A stretch of DNA of 37,972 nt from CADEFF01 sp964569315 (GTDB taxonomy: Bacteria; Pseudomonadota; Alphaproteobacteria; Dongiales; Dongiaceae): assembly GCA_964569315.1 (NCBI GenBank), contig CAZMUZ010000025.1, positions 1-37,972 of the forward strand. The letters are read 5' to 3'. Below the pieces are notes generated by a model. It worked only from the letters and a program-made list of their open reading frames with translations, did no database searches and was not told the origin of the DNA. Shown in pieces: positions 14,036 to 26,205 of the stretch. Numbering within the stretch: the stretch's first letter is position 1; the number at the start of each line of letters is the position of its first letter. The translations under genes were made by a program, and so were the position numbers.

Positions 14036-14641
14036 ATGCGCCTTCTCCTCCTCGCCCTCGCCTTGCTGCCGATTTTCGCGTCGCCGGCCCATGCGCACCG
14101 GTTGAAGGTCTTCGCGACGGTCGAGGATGGCGTGATCGACGGCTACGGCTTCTTCATCGGCGGCGGCAGGCCGCAGGAAGCGACCTTGATCGTGCAGGAC
14201 GGCACCGGGGCCGAACTGTTCCGTGGCAGAACCGACATCGAGGGAGCGTTTGCCTGGCGTCCCGACCATGGCGGAGATTTCGTCGTCATCATCGACGCCG
14301 GCGATGGGCATGTGGCGCAAGCGAAGATCGCGGCAAACCGGTTCGCCGACTACGAGGGCGGGATCATCGCACCGGCCCTGGCCGGGGAAGCGACCGATGC
14401 CGGCGCACCGGTCGATCCGGCGACATCCGGCGATCTCGCCCGCATGATCGATGCGTCGGTCGATCGCGCCGTATCCCGGCAGATACGGCCCTTGCTCGAA
14501 GCCTACGATGCGGCCGACGGCGAGGCCCGTTTCAACGACGTGGTCGGCGGCATCGGGATGATCGTCGGCCTTGCGGGCATGGCGATGTGGGGGCTTGCCC
14601 GACGGCGCGAGCGCCATCGACCGCCGGAGGATCGGGCATGA
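14036..14641 (+). CDS. nikL: Nickel transporter auxiliary component NikL
   Basis: A 201-aa protein with a signal peptide (residues 1-21, cleavage after PAHA) that leaves histidine as the mature N-terminus. A periplasmic Ig-like domain follows (RLKVFATVEDG ... GYGFFIGGGRPQEA ... GAFAWRPDHGGDFVV), and there is one C-terminal transmembrane helix (about 173-190) before an Arg-rich cytoplasmic tail. NikL proteins pair with NikM to form the metal-capturing unit in the NikMNQO/NikKMLQO group, taking the place of the NikN/CbiN small component. The ATG at 14036 is preceded by GAGGTG. It starts 7 bp after nikM and its stop overlaps the nikQ start (ATGA). Confidence 0.88.
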   Translation: MRLLLLALALLPIFASPAHAHRLKVFATVEDGVIDGYGFFIGGGRPQEATLIVQDGTGAELFRGRTDIEGAFAWRPDHGGDFVVIIDAGDGHVAQAKIAANRFADYEGGIIAPALAGEATDAGAPVDPATSGDLARMIDASVDRAVSRQIRPLLEAYDAADGEARFNDVVGGIGMIVGLAGMAMWGLARRRERHRPPEDRA

Positions 14642-15404
14642 GCGGCGCTGCACCCGATTGCTGCGATGTCGAGGAGGATGCCCGGGGGCCGATCGCGCGG
14701 CTCGATCCGCGCACGCGCCTCCTCGCGACCATCGGCTTCGTCGGCGGGATTTTGGCACTGGAGTCCCTTTCCCTCCGTATCGCGGCGCTCGCGGTCGCCG
14801 GCGGCGTGGTCGTACTGGCACGGCTGCCGCTAGCGGGGCTCCGGCATCGGCTGTTCCATGTCGAAGGCTTCCTGCTTCTGCTGCTGGCCTTGCTGCCCTT
14901 CACGACGCCGGGCGCGCCCCTCTTTGCGATCGGTCCGTTCGCCGCCAGCGAGACCGGCCTGCTGCACGCCGTCACCCTCGCCGTTACCATCAATGCCTGC
15001 ACCCTCGCCGTCTTCGGGTTGCTCGGCGGACTCCAGCCGGTGCAGCTCGGCCATGCCGCCGCGCGGCTCGGCGCGCCGCCGAAGCTCGTGCATCTCTTCC
15101 TCTTTCTCGTGCGCTATGTCGGGCTTTTCCGGGCGGAAGCCGAACGGCTGCTCGATGCGATGCGGGCCCGCGGCTTCGTGCCGCGTTCGACCCGCCATGG
15201 CTGGCGCAGCCTCGGCAACCTCGCCGGCATGCTTCTGGTGCGGTCGCTGGAACGCGCGGAGCGCGTGGATGAGGCGATGCGATGCCGCGGCTTCAGCGGT
15301 CGGCTTCCGCTGCTCCCGGGCGGCCGGTTCGGGCATGCCGACGTCGCCTTCGGCGCCGCAGCCCTTGCTCTCCTTGCCGCCACGCTCGCTGCGGATCGAC
15401 TGAC

Positions 15405-15408
<4 letters not shown>
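14638..15408 (+). CDS. nikQ: Nickel ECF transporter T-component NikQ
   Basis: The 256-aa EcfT-family transmembrane coupling protein that links the nickel-binding unit to the ATPase. It has about five hydrophobic helices. It also has the two Arg-containing coupling motifs typical of T-components, MRARGF (about residue 176) and MRCRGF (about 218), which bind grooves on the ATPase. Its N-terminus has an unusual Cys pair (APDCCDVEE) that could bind metal. The start overlaps the nikL stop and the end overlaps the nikO start, both as ATGA, so the transporter genes are tightly coupled. Confidence 0.92.
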
Positions 15409-16157
<749 letters not shown>

Positions 16158-16204
16158 GGTCCGGCCGAAATAGGTTCGGAAAATTTTCGAGCGAGGGCGG
16201 CTGG

Positions 16205-19339
<3,135 letters not shown>

Positions 19340-19367
19340 TGCGGAAAGGGATTCTTTAGAGAAATGC

Positions 19368-19381
19368 TTAACAACCGTTAA
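19368..19381. promoter_or_regulatory. Inverted repeat TTAAC-N4-GTTAA upstream of the hybrid kinase
   Basis: A perfect 5-bp inverted repeat with a 4-bp spacer lies 28 bp before the kinase ATG, in the 188-bp divergent region shared with the ZIP transporter gene. The 14-bp layout resembles an FNR-type half-site spacing, but the bases differ from TTGAT-N4-ATCAA. Seen only once; a weak operator candidate. Confidence 0.25.
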
Positions 19382-19527
19382 AGAGACCGCGGGAACCCTG
19401 GGAATCGGGGGCGAGCGCCGCAGGGCGGCGGTGCCCGGCGTGCGGCGATATGGAATCCTTCGGCTAGGATGCCGAAACCCGACTCGGAACGCCTGTCCGG
19501 GTCGCTCCGCCGACGGACCGTTCCCGC

Positions 19528-20319
19528 ATGACCAGCGAATACGAAATATCCCAGATCCTGATCGGATCGATCGCGAGCCTCCTCGCCGGGCTTGCGACCG
19601 CCGTCGGCGCCCTGCCCATCTTCTTCATGCGCCGCATATCGGAAGCGGCCCAGGACACGATGCTGGGCTTTGCCGCCGGAGTGATGCTGGCGGCCTCGTT
19701 CTTCTCGCTGATCCTCCCGGGCCTCGCCGCGGCCGGCGCGCTCGGCATGGGCCGCGTCGGATCGGTGACCCTGGTGATCGCCGGCATCCTGCTCGGCGCC
19801 GCCGCCATCTGGCTCATCCATCGCTTTGTGCCGCATGAGCATTTCGTCTCCGGTCGCGAGGGCCTCCCGACGGAACGCATTCGGCGGATCTGGCTCTTCG
19901 TGATCGCGATCACCTTGCACAATTTTCCGGAAGGACTCGCCGTCGGCGTCGGCTTCGGCGACGGCGACATGGCGAACGGCACCGCGCTCGCCATCGGCAT
20001 CGGGTTGCAGAACATGCCGGAAGGGCTCGCGGTCGCGCTGTCGCTGCTCACCCTCCGCTACAGCCGGATGCGGGCCTTCCTCGTCGCGTCCCTGAGCGGA
20101 CTGGTCGAGCCGCTCGGCGGCGTTCTCGGCGCCGGCGCCGTCGTGCTGGCGGGGTCGCTGCTCCCCTGGGGCCTCGCCTTCGCGGCGGGCGCGATGATCT
20201 TCGTCATCAGCCACGAGATCATTCCCGAGACCCATCGGCGCGGCCTTGCGACCCACGGCACGGCCGGGCTCATGGTCGGGCTGGTGACCATGATGTTCCT
20301 CGATGTGGCGCTGCAATAG
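19528..20319 (+). CDS. ZIP family divalent metal transporter
   Basis: A 263-aa inner-membrane protein of the ZIP family, which moves Zn(II) and related cations into the cytoplasm. It has about eight hydrophobic helices and both metal-site motifs: HNFPEG (residues 131-136) in one helix and QNMPEG (161-166) in the next, plus a late HEIIPETH (229-236). Residues HEH at 103-105, in the loop before them, may gather metal. The pattern is closer to GufA/ZupT-type bacterial members than to eukaryotic ZIPs. Substrate (Zn, Fe, Mn, Co or Ni) cannot be told. It is divergent from the hybrid kinase. I saw no Zur or Fur box. Confidence 0.9.
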   Translation: MTSEYEISQILIGSIASLLAGLATAVGALPIFFMRRISEAAQDTMLGFAAGVMLAASFFSLILPGLAAAGALGMGRVGSVTLVIAGILLGAAAIWLIHRFVPHEHFVSGREGLPTERIRRIWLFVIAITLHNFPEGLAVGVGFGDGDMANGTALAIGIGLQNMPEGLAVALSLLTLRYSRMRAFLVASLSGLVEPLGGVLGAGAVVLAGSLLPWGLAFAAGAMIFVISHEIIPETHRRGLATHGTAGLMVGLVTMMFLDVALQ

Positions 20320-20387
20320 CCCGGCTGTCCGGCCGCCTCGGCGAAAGTTCGAGCGATCGTCCGTCGTTTGGCTATGATCCGGCCCGG

Positions 20388-21386
20388 ATGGAATTCATCG
20401 AACTCGGCCTCTACACGATCTTCGCCCGCGTCCTCCCGGAGCGGACGCTGCGCGTCTGGACCGGCAGGCATCCGGCCGACCGGCTGGACGAGGCGCGGAC
20501 CTGGTGGGGGCCGCAGCGGCTGCTCGCCTTCCGGCGGATGCTGATCGAGCAGAACCACAGGCTGCTGCTCTGCCATGCGCCGGATCGCGACATCCCCTTC
20601 GGAAACGGCCTCGCCCCGCTCACCTTCGAGATCGCGATGCGCTATGCACGCCCGCCGATCGTCGGCCTCGATTTCAACGACCGCATCTTCATGACGAGAC
20701 GCGGGCTTCGCCTGCTGGACCGGTCCCTCATCTACTTCAAGCGCGAGTTGCCGATCGACCGCTTGCGCATGCTGCCGCGCCGCGCGACCGCGCGGCATCG
20801 CGCGATCCTCGAGCGCAATCTCCACAAGCTGCGGCCGATCTCGATCGGGCTCGGCGCGGGCCGCCTGGCCGACATGCCGGCGCCGCTGCCGCCGAAGCGG
20901 AGCGACATCTTCTTCGCCGGCACCGTCTCGAACAAGAACCGGATCGACGGCGTGCCGCTGCTCCGGAAGCTCCGGGCCATGGGCGTCGCGGTGGACCTCG
21001 CCGAAACCCGGCTCGACCGCCGGACTTACCTGCAGCGCAGCGCGGAGGCCCGCCTCGTCTGGTCGCCGGACGGGGTGGGCTGGGATTGCTTCCGGCACTA
21101 TGAAGCCGGCGCCGTCGGCAGCGTGCCCGTCATGCCGCGGCCCTGGATCGAACCCTATAGACCGATCGTCGAGGGCGAGATGGGGCTCTACTACGACCCC
21201 GAGGGCGAGGATCTGATCCGCGTCGTGACCGAGGCGCTGCGGAATCCGGAGCGGCTATCGAGGATGAGCGAGGCCGCGCGGCGCCATGTGCTCGCCACCC
21301 ACATGCATGAGCAGATCATCGCCTATGCGATCGGCGAGATCGACGCGGCGATGCGGAACCGCGCGCGCGAGCGCACCGCGGCGTAG
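20388..21386 (+). CDS. Glycosyltransferase, exostosin-like
   Basis: A 332-aa soluble protein with a glycosyltransferase-like C-terminal half. The segment WSPDGVGWDCFRHYEAGAVGSVPVMPRPWIEPYRP (in two halves around residues 226-260) has the layout of GT-B acceptor/donor clefts in exostosin-type (GT47) and glycosyl-transferase-group-1 families. The late HVLATHMHEQI matches the C-terminal helix after the nucleotide-sugar site. No membrane helix is clear. Neither substrate nor pathway is evident; surface-polysaccharide genes are not adjacent, although glycan genes lie 5 kb downstream. The ATG at 20388 has no strong ribosome site. It follows the ZIP gene by 68 bp. Confidence 0.65.
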   Translation: MEFIELGLYTIFARVLPERTLRVWTGRHPADRLDEARTWWGPQRLLAFRRMLIEQNHRLLLCHAPDRDIPFGNGLAPLTFEIAMRYARPPIVGLDFNDRIFMTRRGLRLLDRSLIYFKRELPIDRLRMLPRRATARHRAILERNLHKLRPISIGLGAGRLADMPAPLPPKRSDIFFAGTVSNKNRIDGVPLLRKLRAMGVAVDLAETRLDRRTYLQRSAEARLVWSPDGVGWDCFRHYEAGAVGSVPVMPRPWIEPYRPIVEGEMGLYYDPEGEDLIRVVTEALRNPERLSRMSEAARRHVLATHMHEQIIAYAIGEIDAAMRNRARERTAA

Positions 21387-21524
21387 GCGACCCTCCCGCC
21401 GGGACGCGGCGGTCACGCGACAGAATTCCTATTCTCCCGCGCGGCGCTTGACGGCATTGCGAGCGGCGGCGATCCTCTCCCCCCGTTCGTCGGGCGCTGG
21501 AGCAAGGTTGGGAGACCGGGTGTC

Positions 21525-22742
21525 ATGCAGGATCGTTTCCGCAAGCAGATTGACTGGCCGCAAGCCTTTCCGCCGGAAGAATACGCCGCGCGTCGGGCAC
21601 AGGTTCGCGGCGCGTTGCAGAAAGCGGGGCTCGCCGCGATCTACGTGACGCTGCCGGCCGATCTCACCTGGCTCACCGGCTACGATATGATCTGGTACCA
21701 CTATCGGACCTTGACCGGGCTGCTGATCCGCGCCGATCGCGACGAGACGGTCCTCTTCGACAGCGGCGGGCACAAGACGCTCGTCTATATGCTGCCCGAG
21801 ATCCGCGAGGCGATCTGGTTCGACCCCAACCCCGTCGCAAGCGACGGTCAGGCCGCCACCATCGTCGCCGAGCTGGCGAGGCGCGGCCTCGGCAAGGGCA
21901 GGATCGCGATCCAGCCCTGGGCCTACTCGCCCCACGCCACGGTGATGGATGCGTTCGCCGCGAAGCTGCGGGACGGCGGCGCGACCGTCAGCGACGGCTC
22001 GCGGCTCGTCGAGGAGTTCCGGCTGGTGAAATCGCCGCGCGAGATCGCGGTGGTCCGGGAGGCCGCGGCGCTCGCCGACCAGGCCATGGCCGCGGCGCGC
22101 GACGCGATCGGGCCGGGCGTGATGGAGACCGAGCTCGAGGGCGTCATCATGCAGTCCCTCATGCGGGGCGGCTGCCAGTATCCGAGCATCCGCTCGATGA
22201 TCGGTACGGGACCCCGCTCGGGCACGCATCACAGCCCGCCCTCGCAGCGCAAGATCAAGCAGGGCGATCTCGTCTTCATCGATTTCTGCGCCGTGCTGCA
22301 TCGGTATCACGTCAATCTCAATCGCACCTTCTCGCTCGGAACGCCGGATCCGCGCTGGATCGAGCTCATGAACAAGTCCTCGGGTTGCGCCGAGGCGGTC
22401 GCGCGCGAGGTGAAGCCCGGCGATTCCTGGCGCAAGGTGCAGACGGTCGCCGACCGCTATATCGAGAGCGTCGGTATCGGCAAGTATGTCTGGTGGGTCG
22501 GCGGCTACTCGCTCGGCCAGAGCGCGCCGCCGGACTGGGTCGGTACCCATTTCGTCGATCCCCACGAAGGCATCGCCGACCGCCCGGTGGTCCCCGGCAT
22601 GGTGTTCAATCTCGAGAACCAGTTCGATGTGTGGGAGGACTGGCCGGGCGGCACGGGCGCCGCCTGGATCGAATCCTATCTCATGACCGAGAAGGGGCTC
22701 GAAATCCTTTCCAAGCTGCCGCGCAACCTCGTCCCGGTCTGA
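21525..22742 (+). CDS. M24-fold hydrolase lacking metal ligands, DoeA/creatinase-like
   Basis: A 405-aa pita-bread-fold protein with a creatinase N-domain (about 18-155) and an M24 catalytic domain (about 165-400). Of the five metal ligands of methionine aminopeptidase and prolidase, only Asp253, Glu364 and Glu383 remain; the second Asp is Asn264 (in YHVNLNRT) and the His is Tyr328 (in GGYSLGQS). The segments HRYHVNLNRT and GYSLGQSAPPDW strongly recall ectoine hydrolase DoeA/EutD, which also works without a metal. It is therefore probably a metal-independent amidohydrolase such as ectoine or creatine-type amidinase. No doeB, doeC or doeD neighbours are present, so the substrate is open. Start at the ATG at 21525, GGGAG upstream. 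Confidence 0.8.
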   Translation: MQDRFRKQIDWPQAFPPEEYAARRAQVRGALQKAGLAAIYVTLPADLTWLTGYDMIWYHYRTLTGLLIRADRDETVLFDSGGHKTLVYMLPEIREAIWFDPNPVASDGQAATIVAELARRGLGKGRIAIQPWAYSPHATVMDAFAAKLRDGGATVSDGSRLVEEFRLVKSPREIAVVREAAALADQAMAAARDAIGPGVMETELEGVIMQSLMRGGCQYPSIRSMIGTGPRSGTHHSPPSQRKIKQGDLVFIDFCAVLHRYHVNLNRTFSLGTPDPRWIELMNKSSGCAEAVAREVKPGDSWRKVQTVADRYIESVGIGKYVWWVGGYSLGQSAPPDWVGTHFVDPHEGIADRPVVPGMVFNLENQFDVWEDWPGGTGAAWIESYLMTEKGLEILSKLPRNLVPV

Positions 22743-23181
22743 AGCCCCCGGGATCGGGTGCCGAACCGCTCTCAGCCGGGTCGGCGCGCCGCCGGCGACG
22801 GGCGAAGCGAGGCCATTGGCGCCTTTCCGCCGATCGCGAACCCGCGGCTGACCCCGCCGGGGTGGATTGACTTGCGCCGGCGGCATGACTATGTGAGTCC
22901 ATCATGCGCATCCGCTCTTGTCATTCCCGTTTCCTGCATCGCGCAGGAAGTCTTATGGCAGGCCCTCCGCCCCGGGTCTGAGCGCGCTCGCGCTCCGGTC
23001 CGGGGCCGAGCTGCATCCGCTGCGCGCCGACCGATCCACGGTCCGATTCCGCGGATGCCGCTGTTTTCTTCTTATCGACCATCGAAGCGACGCTGGCCTG
23101 GGCTGGCGCACCGCGGAATAGTGCCATTCGAAGTGGCCGTTGATTTGCATCCCTGAAACCGAGAACGAGAGGCGATCCGAC
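22743..23181. other. Intergenic region upstream of rnk
   Basis: This 439-bp region holds a possible promoter (TTGACT at 22867-22872, 17 bp, TATGTG at 22890-22895) and a perfect 7-bp hairpin TTCCTGC/GCAGGAA (22931-22937 with 22943-22949). If the promoter is real, rnk has a leader of about 280 nt or a small RNA is made here. A 67-codon frame at 22918-23121 is not convincing as a gene. Confidence 0.4.
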
Positions 23182-23598
23182 ATGACCCGTACCGGCCTGC
23201 CGCCGATTATCCTGAGCCGGCGCGATCACGACCGACTCTCGAAACTGCTCGATGGCGCTGCGGCGACGCTCGACGCCGGCGAGTATCTGGAGCGGGAGAT
23301 CGTTCGCGCGCGCATCGTCGATGACGATGCCGTGCCGCCGAACGTCGTGACCATGCATTCGCGCCTCGAATACTCCGACGACCGCAACGGCGAACGTCGC
23401 GTCGTCACGCTCGTCTATCCGGGCGAGCAGGACATCGCCCAGGGCCGCATCTCGGTGCTGACGCCGATCGGTGCCGCGCTGCTCGGGCTGTCGGTCGGCC
23501 AATCGATCGAATGGCGCACGCGCACGGGCGAATGGTACAGCCTCACGATCCGCGAGCTTCTGTTCCAGCCCTCGGCCGAGGATCCGCCGCGCCCGTGA
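23182..23598 (+). CDS. rnk: Nucleoside diphosphate kinase regulator Rnk
   Basis: A 138-aa GreA/GreB-family protein. A short N-terminal helix segment (LSRRDHDRLSKLL, about 11-24) is followed by the C-terminal FKBP-like domain (NVVTMHSRLEYSD ... VTLVYPGEQD ... ISVLTPIGAALLGLSVGQSIEW). The long coiled coil of GreA is absent, as in Rnk, which binds RNA polymerase and affects nucleoside diphosphate kinase levels. The ATG at 23182 has GAGAGG about 9 bp before it. It is followed after 19 bp by glsA on the same strand, probably as one transcript. Confidence 0.88.
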   Translation: MTRTGLPPIILSRRDHDRLSKLLDGAAATLDAGEYLEREIVRARIVDDDAVPPNVVTMHSRLEYSDDRNGERRVVTLVYPGEQDIAQGRISVLTPIGAALLGLSVGQSIEWRTRTGEWYSLTIRELLFQPSAEDPPRP

Positions 23599-23617
23599 CG
23601 AGTGCGGCGGTCCGGCC

Positions 23618-24535
23618 ATGGATATGCCCGACATATTGCTGGAGATCGAACGGGAAGTGAGGCCGCATTTCGGCCGCGGCAAGGTCGCCTCCTACATTCC
23701 CGGCTTGCGGCGCGTCCCGCCCGACAAGTTCGGCATGGTCGTGCGCATGGTCGATGGCGGCGAATATGGCGTCGGCCAGTTCACCGAGCCGTTTTCCATC
23801 CAGAGCATCTCCAAGCTGCCGATGCTGATGCTGGCGATGAGCATGATGGGCGAGGAGATCTGGCGCTTCGTCGGGAAGGAACCCTCCGGCTCCGCCTTCA
23901 ACTCGCTGGTCCAGCTCGAGTACGAGAAGGGCGTTCCGCGCAATCCCTTCGTGAATGCCGGCGCCCTGGTCGTGCTCGATGCGGTCATGGTCAACACGCA
24001 GGGCAAAGCCTCGCAGGTGATGCTCGACTATCTCCGCGTGCTGTCGCAGAACTTCGCCATCGACTACGACCGGAAGGTCGCCGCGTCGGAGCTGCGTACC
24101 GGACATCGCAACGCGGCGATCGCCAACCTGCTGCGGGCTCATGGCCGCATTCGCCAGGCCCCCGACGCCCTGCTCGAGGCCTACTGCCTGCAGTGCTCGC
24201 TCGAAATGAGCTGCCTCGATCTGGCGCGCGCCTTGCTCCCGCTCGCCAATTCCGGCGTCTCGCCGCTGCTCGAGGAAGCCGTGCTGACCGACCGGCAGAC
24301 GCGGCGCATCAATGCGCTGATGATGACGTGCGGAATGTACGACTCGGTCGGCAGCTTCGCCTTCCGGGTCGGGCTCCCGGCCAAAAGCGGCGTCGGCGGC
24401 GGCATCGTGGCCGTCGTGCCGCGGCATTGCTGCCTCGCGGTCTGGTCGCCGGAACTCGATCGCTCCGGCAATTCGCTGGTCGGTACCGCCGCACTGGAGC
24501 TCTTCGCGCGAATGACGAAGCTCTCGATCCTGTAA
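23618..24535 (+). CDS. glsA: Glutaminase
   Basis: This enzyme hydrolyses L-glutamine to glutamate and ammonia; it belongs to the serine-dependent beta-lactamase-fold glutaminases (YbgJ/YneH type). The 305-aa protein has the usual length. The catalytic Ser-x-x-Lys is seen as Ser63-x-x-Lys66 in FSIQSISKLP. Other family motifs are NPFVNAGALV, a conserved Tyr/Asn network in SELRTGHRNAAIA, the TCGMYDSVGSFAFRVGLPAKSGVGGGI block and a C-terminal GNSLVGTAALELF. It runs in the same operon as rnk. A possible alternative ATG lies two codons downstream at 23624. Downstream there is a hairpin at 24547-24565. Confidence 0.97.
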   Translation: MDMPDILLEIEREVRPHFGRGKVASYIPGLRRVPPDKFGMVVRMVDGGEYGVGQFTEPFSIQSISKLPMLMLAMSMMGEEIWRFVGKEPSGSAFNSLVQLEYEKGVPRNPFVNAGALVVLDAVMVNTQGKASQVMLDYLRVLSQNFAIDYDRKVAASELRTGHRNAAIANLLRAHGRIRQAPDALLEAYCLQCSLEMSCLDLARALLPLANSGVSPLLEEAVLTDRQTRRINALMMTCGMYDSVGSFAFRVGLPAKSGVGGGIVAVVPRHCCLAVWSPELDRSGNSLVGTAALELFARMTKLSIL

Positions 24536-24546
24536 ACTGGGCGGGC

Positions 24547-24565
24547 GGGCCCCGCTACGGGACCC
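24547..24565 (+). terminator. Hairpin after glsA
   Basis: GGGCCCCG (24547-24554) and CGGGACCC (24558-24565) pair with a single C/A mismatch around a CTA loop, 11 bp past the glsA stop. A second inverted repeat, AATGGG/CCCATT (24576-24594), follows. Neither has a T-run, so termination would be Rho-assisted or inefficient. Confidence 0.4.
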
Positions 24566-24648
24566 GAGCGAATTCAATGGGTTAATCCCCCATTTCGGCA
24601 AAACCATGGCCCGTCCTAGACTGGAGGCCGCGGGGCTTGGGGGGAAGC

Positions 24649-26205
24649 ATGCGGTCAAACACCAGGCGGTCCGGCGGGCGGGTGACGCGGCTGGCCGATC
24701 GGCGCAAGGGCGGCGGTCCCCGGGCCGTGGCGCCCGGCCTGCCCGGCGGGCAGTACCGGCCGCTGACCGACGCCGCCATCGAGCGCATCCACAAGACCGC
24801 CCTCGACGTGCTCGAGAATATCGGGCTCGCCGACGCGCCGCCCGCGCTGGTCGAGCTTGCGCTCGCCAGGGGTTGCCGGCTCGACGATCGCGGCCGGTTG
24901 CATTTTCCGCGCGGCCTCGTGGAGGACGTGATCGCCGGCGCCGCCCGCGAGTTCCAGATCTACGGCCGGAACCCGCAGCATGACCTCACCATCGGCGGAT
25001 CGCGCGTGCATTTCACCACGGCCGGCGAAGCGGTCACGATCCTGGATCTCGAGACCCGCCACTACCGGCCATCCACCCTGCTCGATCTCTACGACGCGGC
25101 GCGGCTCGTCGACCGGCTCGAGCATGTGCATCAATTCGGGCAGACCGTCGTCGCCACCGACATCGCCGATCCCTTCGAGCACGATATGAGCATCGCCTAC
25201 GCGATCATGTCGGGGACCGAGAAAAGCTTCGGCGTCAGCATGGGGCGGCCGGAGCATATCGCGCCGGCGGTTCAGCTCTTCGACATGGCGCTCGGCGGCG
25301 AAGGGCGCTTCCTCGCGCGACCTGTCTGCGTCATCGGCTGCTGCCCGATCGTCTCGCCGCTGCGCTTCGCGCGGGAGGCGACCGACGTCCTGATGGAAAC
25401 CACACGACAGGGGCTGATCGGCGACGTGGCGATCGCCGCCCAGGCGGGTGCCACCGCGCCCGCAGCACTTGCCGGCACGCTCGTCCAGACGGTCGCGGAA
25501 ACGCTGGCCTCCGTGCTGGTGGTCAATCTGGTGCGCCCCGGCCATCCGACCACCTTCGGCATCTGGCCTTTCGTGTCGGATCTGCGCACCGGCGCCTTCA
25601 CCGGCGGCGGCGGCGAGGAAGCGGTGCTGAGCGCGGCCGCGATGCAGATCGCCAACTACTACGACTTCCCCGCAAGCGTCGGCGCCGGCATGACCGATTC
25701 CAAGATGCCGGACAACCAGGCGGGCTACGAAAAGGGCGTCTCCACCGCGCTGGCGGCGCTCGCCGGGGGCAACTATGTCTGCGAGAGCGCCGGCATGCTG
25801 GCGAGTCTGCTCGGCTGCTCCTTCGAGGCGCTGGTGATCGACAACGACATGCTCGGCATGGTGCAGCGGGCGCTCCGCGGCATCGAGGTTTCGGACGAAA
25901 CCCTGAGCTACGAGGTGATCCGGGAGGCGGTCGAAGGCGCCGGCCATTTCCTGGGATCCGGCCAGACGCTCGAACTCATGCACAGCGAGTATGTCTATCC
26001 GAGCCTCGCGGACCGCAGCGCGGCCGGCGCCTGGGAAGAAAGCGGCAAGACCGATTTGCTCGACCGCGCCGGGGAGCGCGTGCGCGAGATATTGTCGCAG
26101 CACTATCCCGACTATATCGACGCGAGGGCGGATGCGGCGATCCGCGAGCGCTTCCCGATCCGCTTGCCGCGCGAGGCGATGCGCCGCGAGAGCCGTCGCT
26201 GGTAA
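24649..26205 (+). CDS. Trimethylamine methyltransferase (MttB) superfamily protein, non-pyrrolysine
   Basis: A 518-aa TIM-barrel methyltransferase of the MttB superfamily. Family blocks are clear: YRPLTDAAIERIHKTALDVLENIG at the N-terminus (residues about 36-59), HFTTAGEAV, the RPVCVIGCCPIVSPL block, GGGGEEAVLSAAAMQIANYYDFP and a C-terminal LLDRAGERVREIL. True trimethylamine methyltransferases read through an in-frame TAG as pyrrolysine; this frame is open with no internal TAG, so it belongs to the non-Pyl branch, whose characterised members demethylate quaternary amines such as glycine betaine and pass the methyl to a corrinoid protein. No corrinoid protein or reactivase gene is adjacent, so the substrate is unknown. 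A TTG start at 24637 is possible, but GGGGGGA before the ATG at 24649 supports the shorter form. Confidence 0.88.
   Translation: MRSNTRRSGGRVTRLADRRKGGGPRAVAPGLPGGQYRPLTDAAIERIHKTALDVLENIGLADAPPALVELALARGCRLDDRGRLHFPRGLVEDVIAGAAREFQIYGRNPQHDLTIGGSRVHFTTAGEAVTILDLETRHYRPSTLLDLYDAARLVDRLEHVHQFGQTVVATDIADPFEHDMSIAYAIMSGTEKSFGVSMGRPEHIAPAVQLFDMALGGEGRFLARPVCVIGCCPIVSPLRFAREATDVLMETTRQGLIGDVAIAAQAGATAPAALAGTLVQTVAETLASVLVVNLVRPGHPTTFGIWPFVSDLRTGAFTGGGGEEAVLSAAAMQIANYYDFPASVGAGMTDSKMPDNQAGYEKGVSTALAALAGGNYVCESAGMLASLLGCSFEALVIDNDMLGMVQRALRGIEVSDETLSYEVIREAVEGAGHFLGSGQTLELMHSEYVYPSLADRSAAGAWEESGKTDLLDRAGERVREILSQHYPDYIDARADAAIRERFPIRLPREAMRRESRRW

Noticed and set aside
20699..20716. GGACCGGTCC inside the glycosyltransferase gene
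   Set aside because: It is a palindrome with no spacer, lies in coding sequence, and lacks the outer TT/AA bases of the cluster operator.
22918..23121. 67-codon plus-strand frame upstream of rnk
   Set aside because: It needs a TTG start without a ribosome site, overlaps the hairpin, and has no recognisable family; a decayed gene fragment cannot be excluded.
24649..26205. Pyrrolysine-containing MttB
   Set aside because: No in-frame TAG interrupts the gene, so it is the ordinary non-Pyl homologue.
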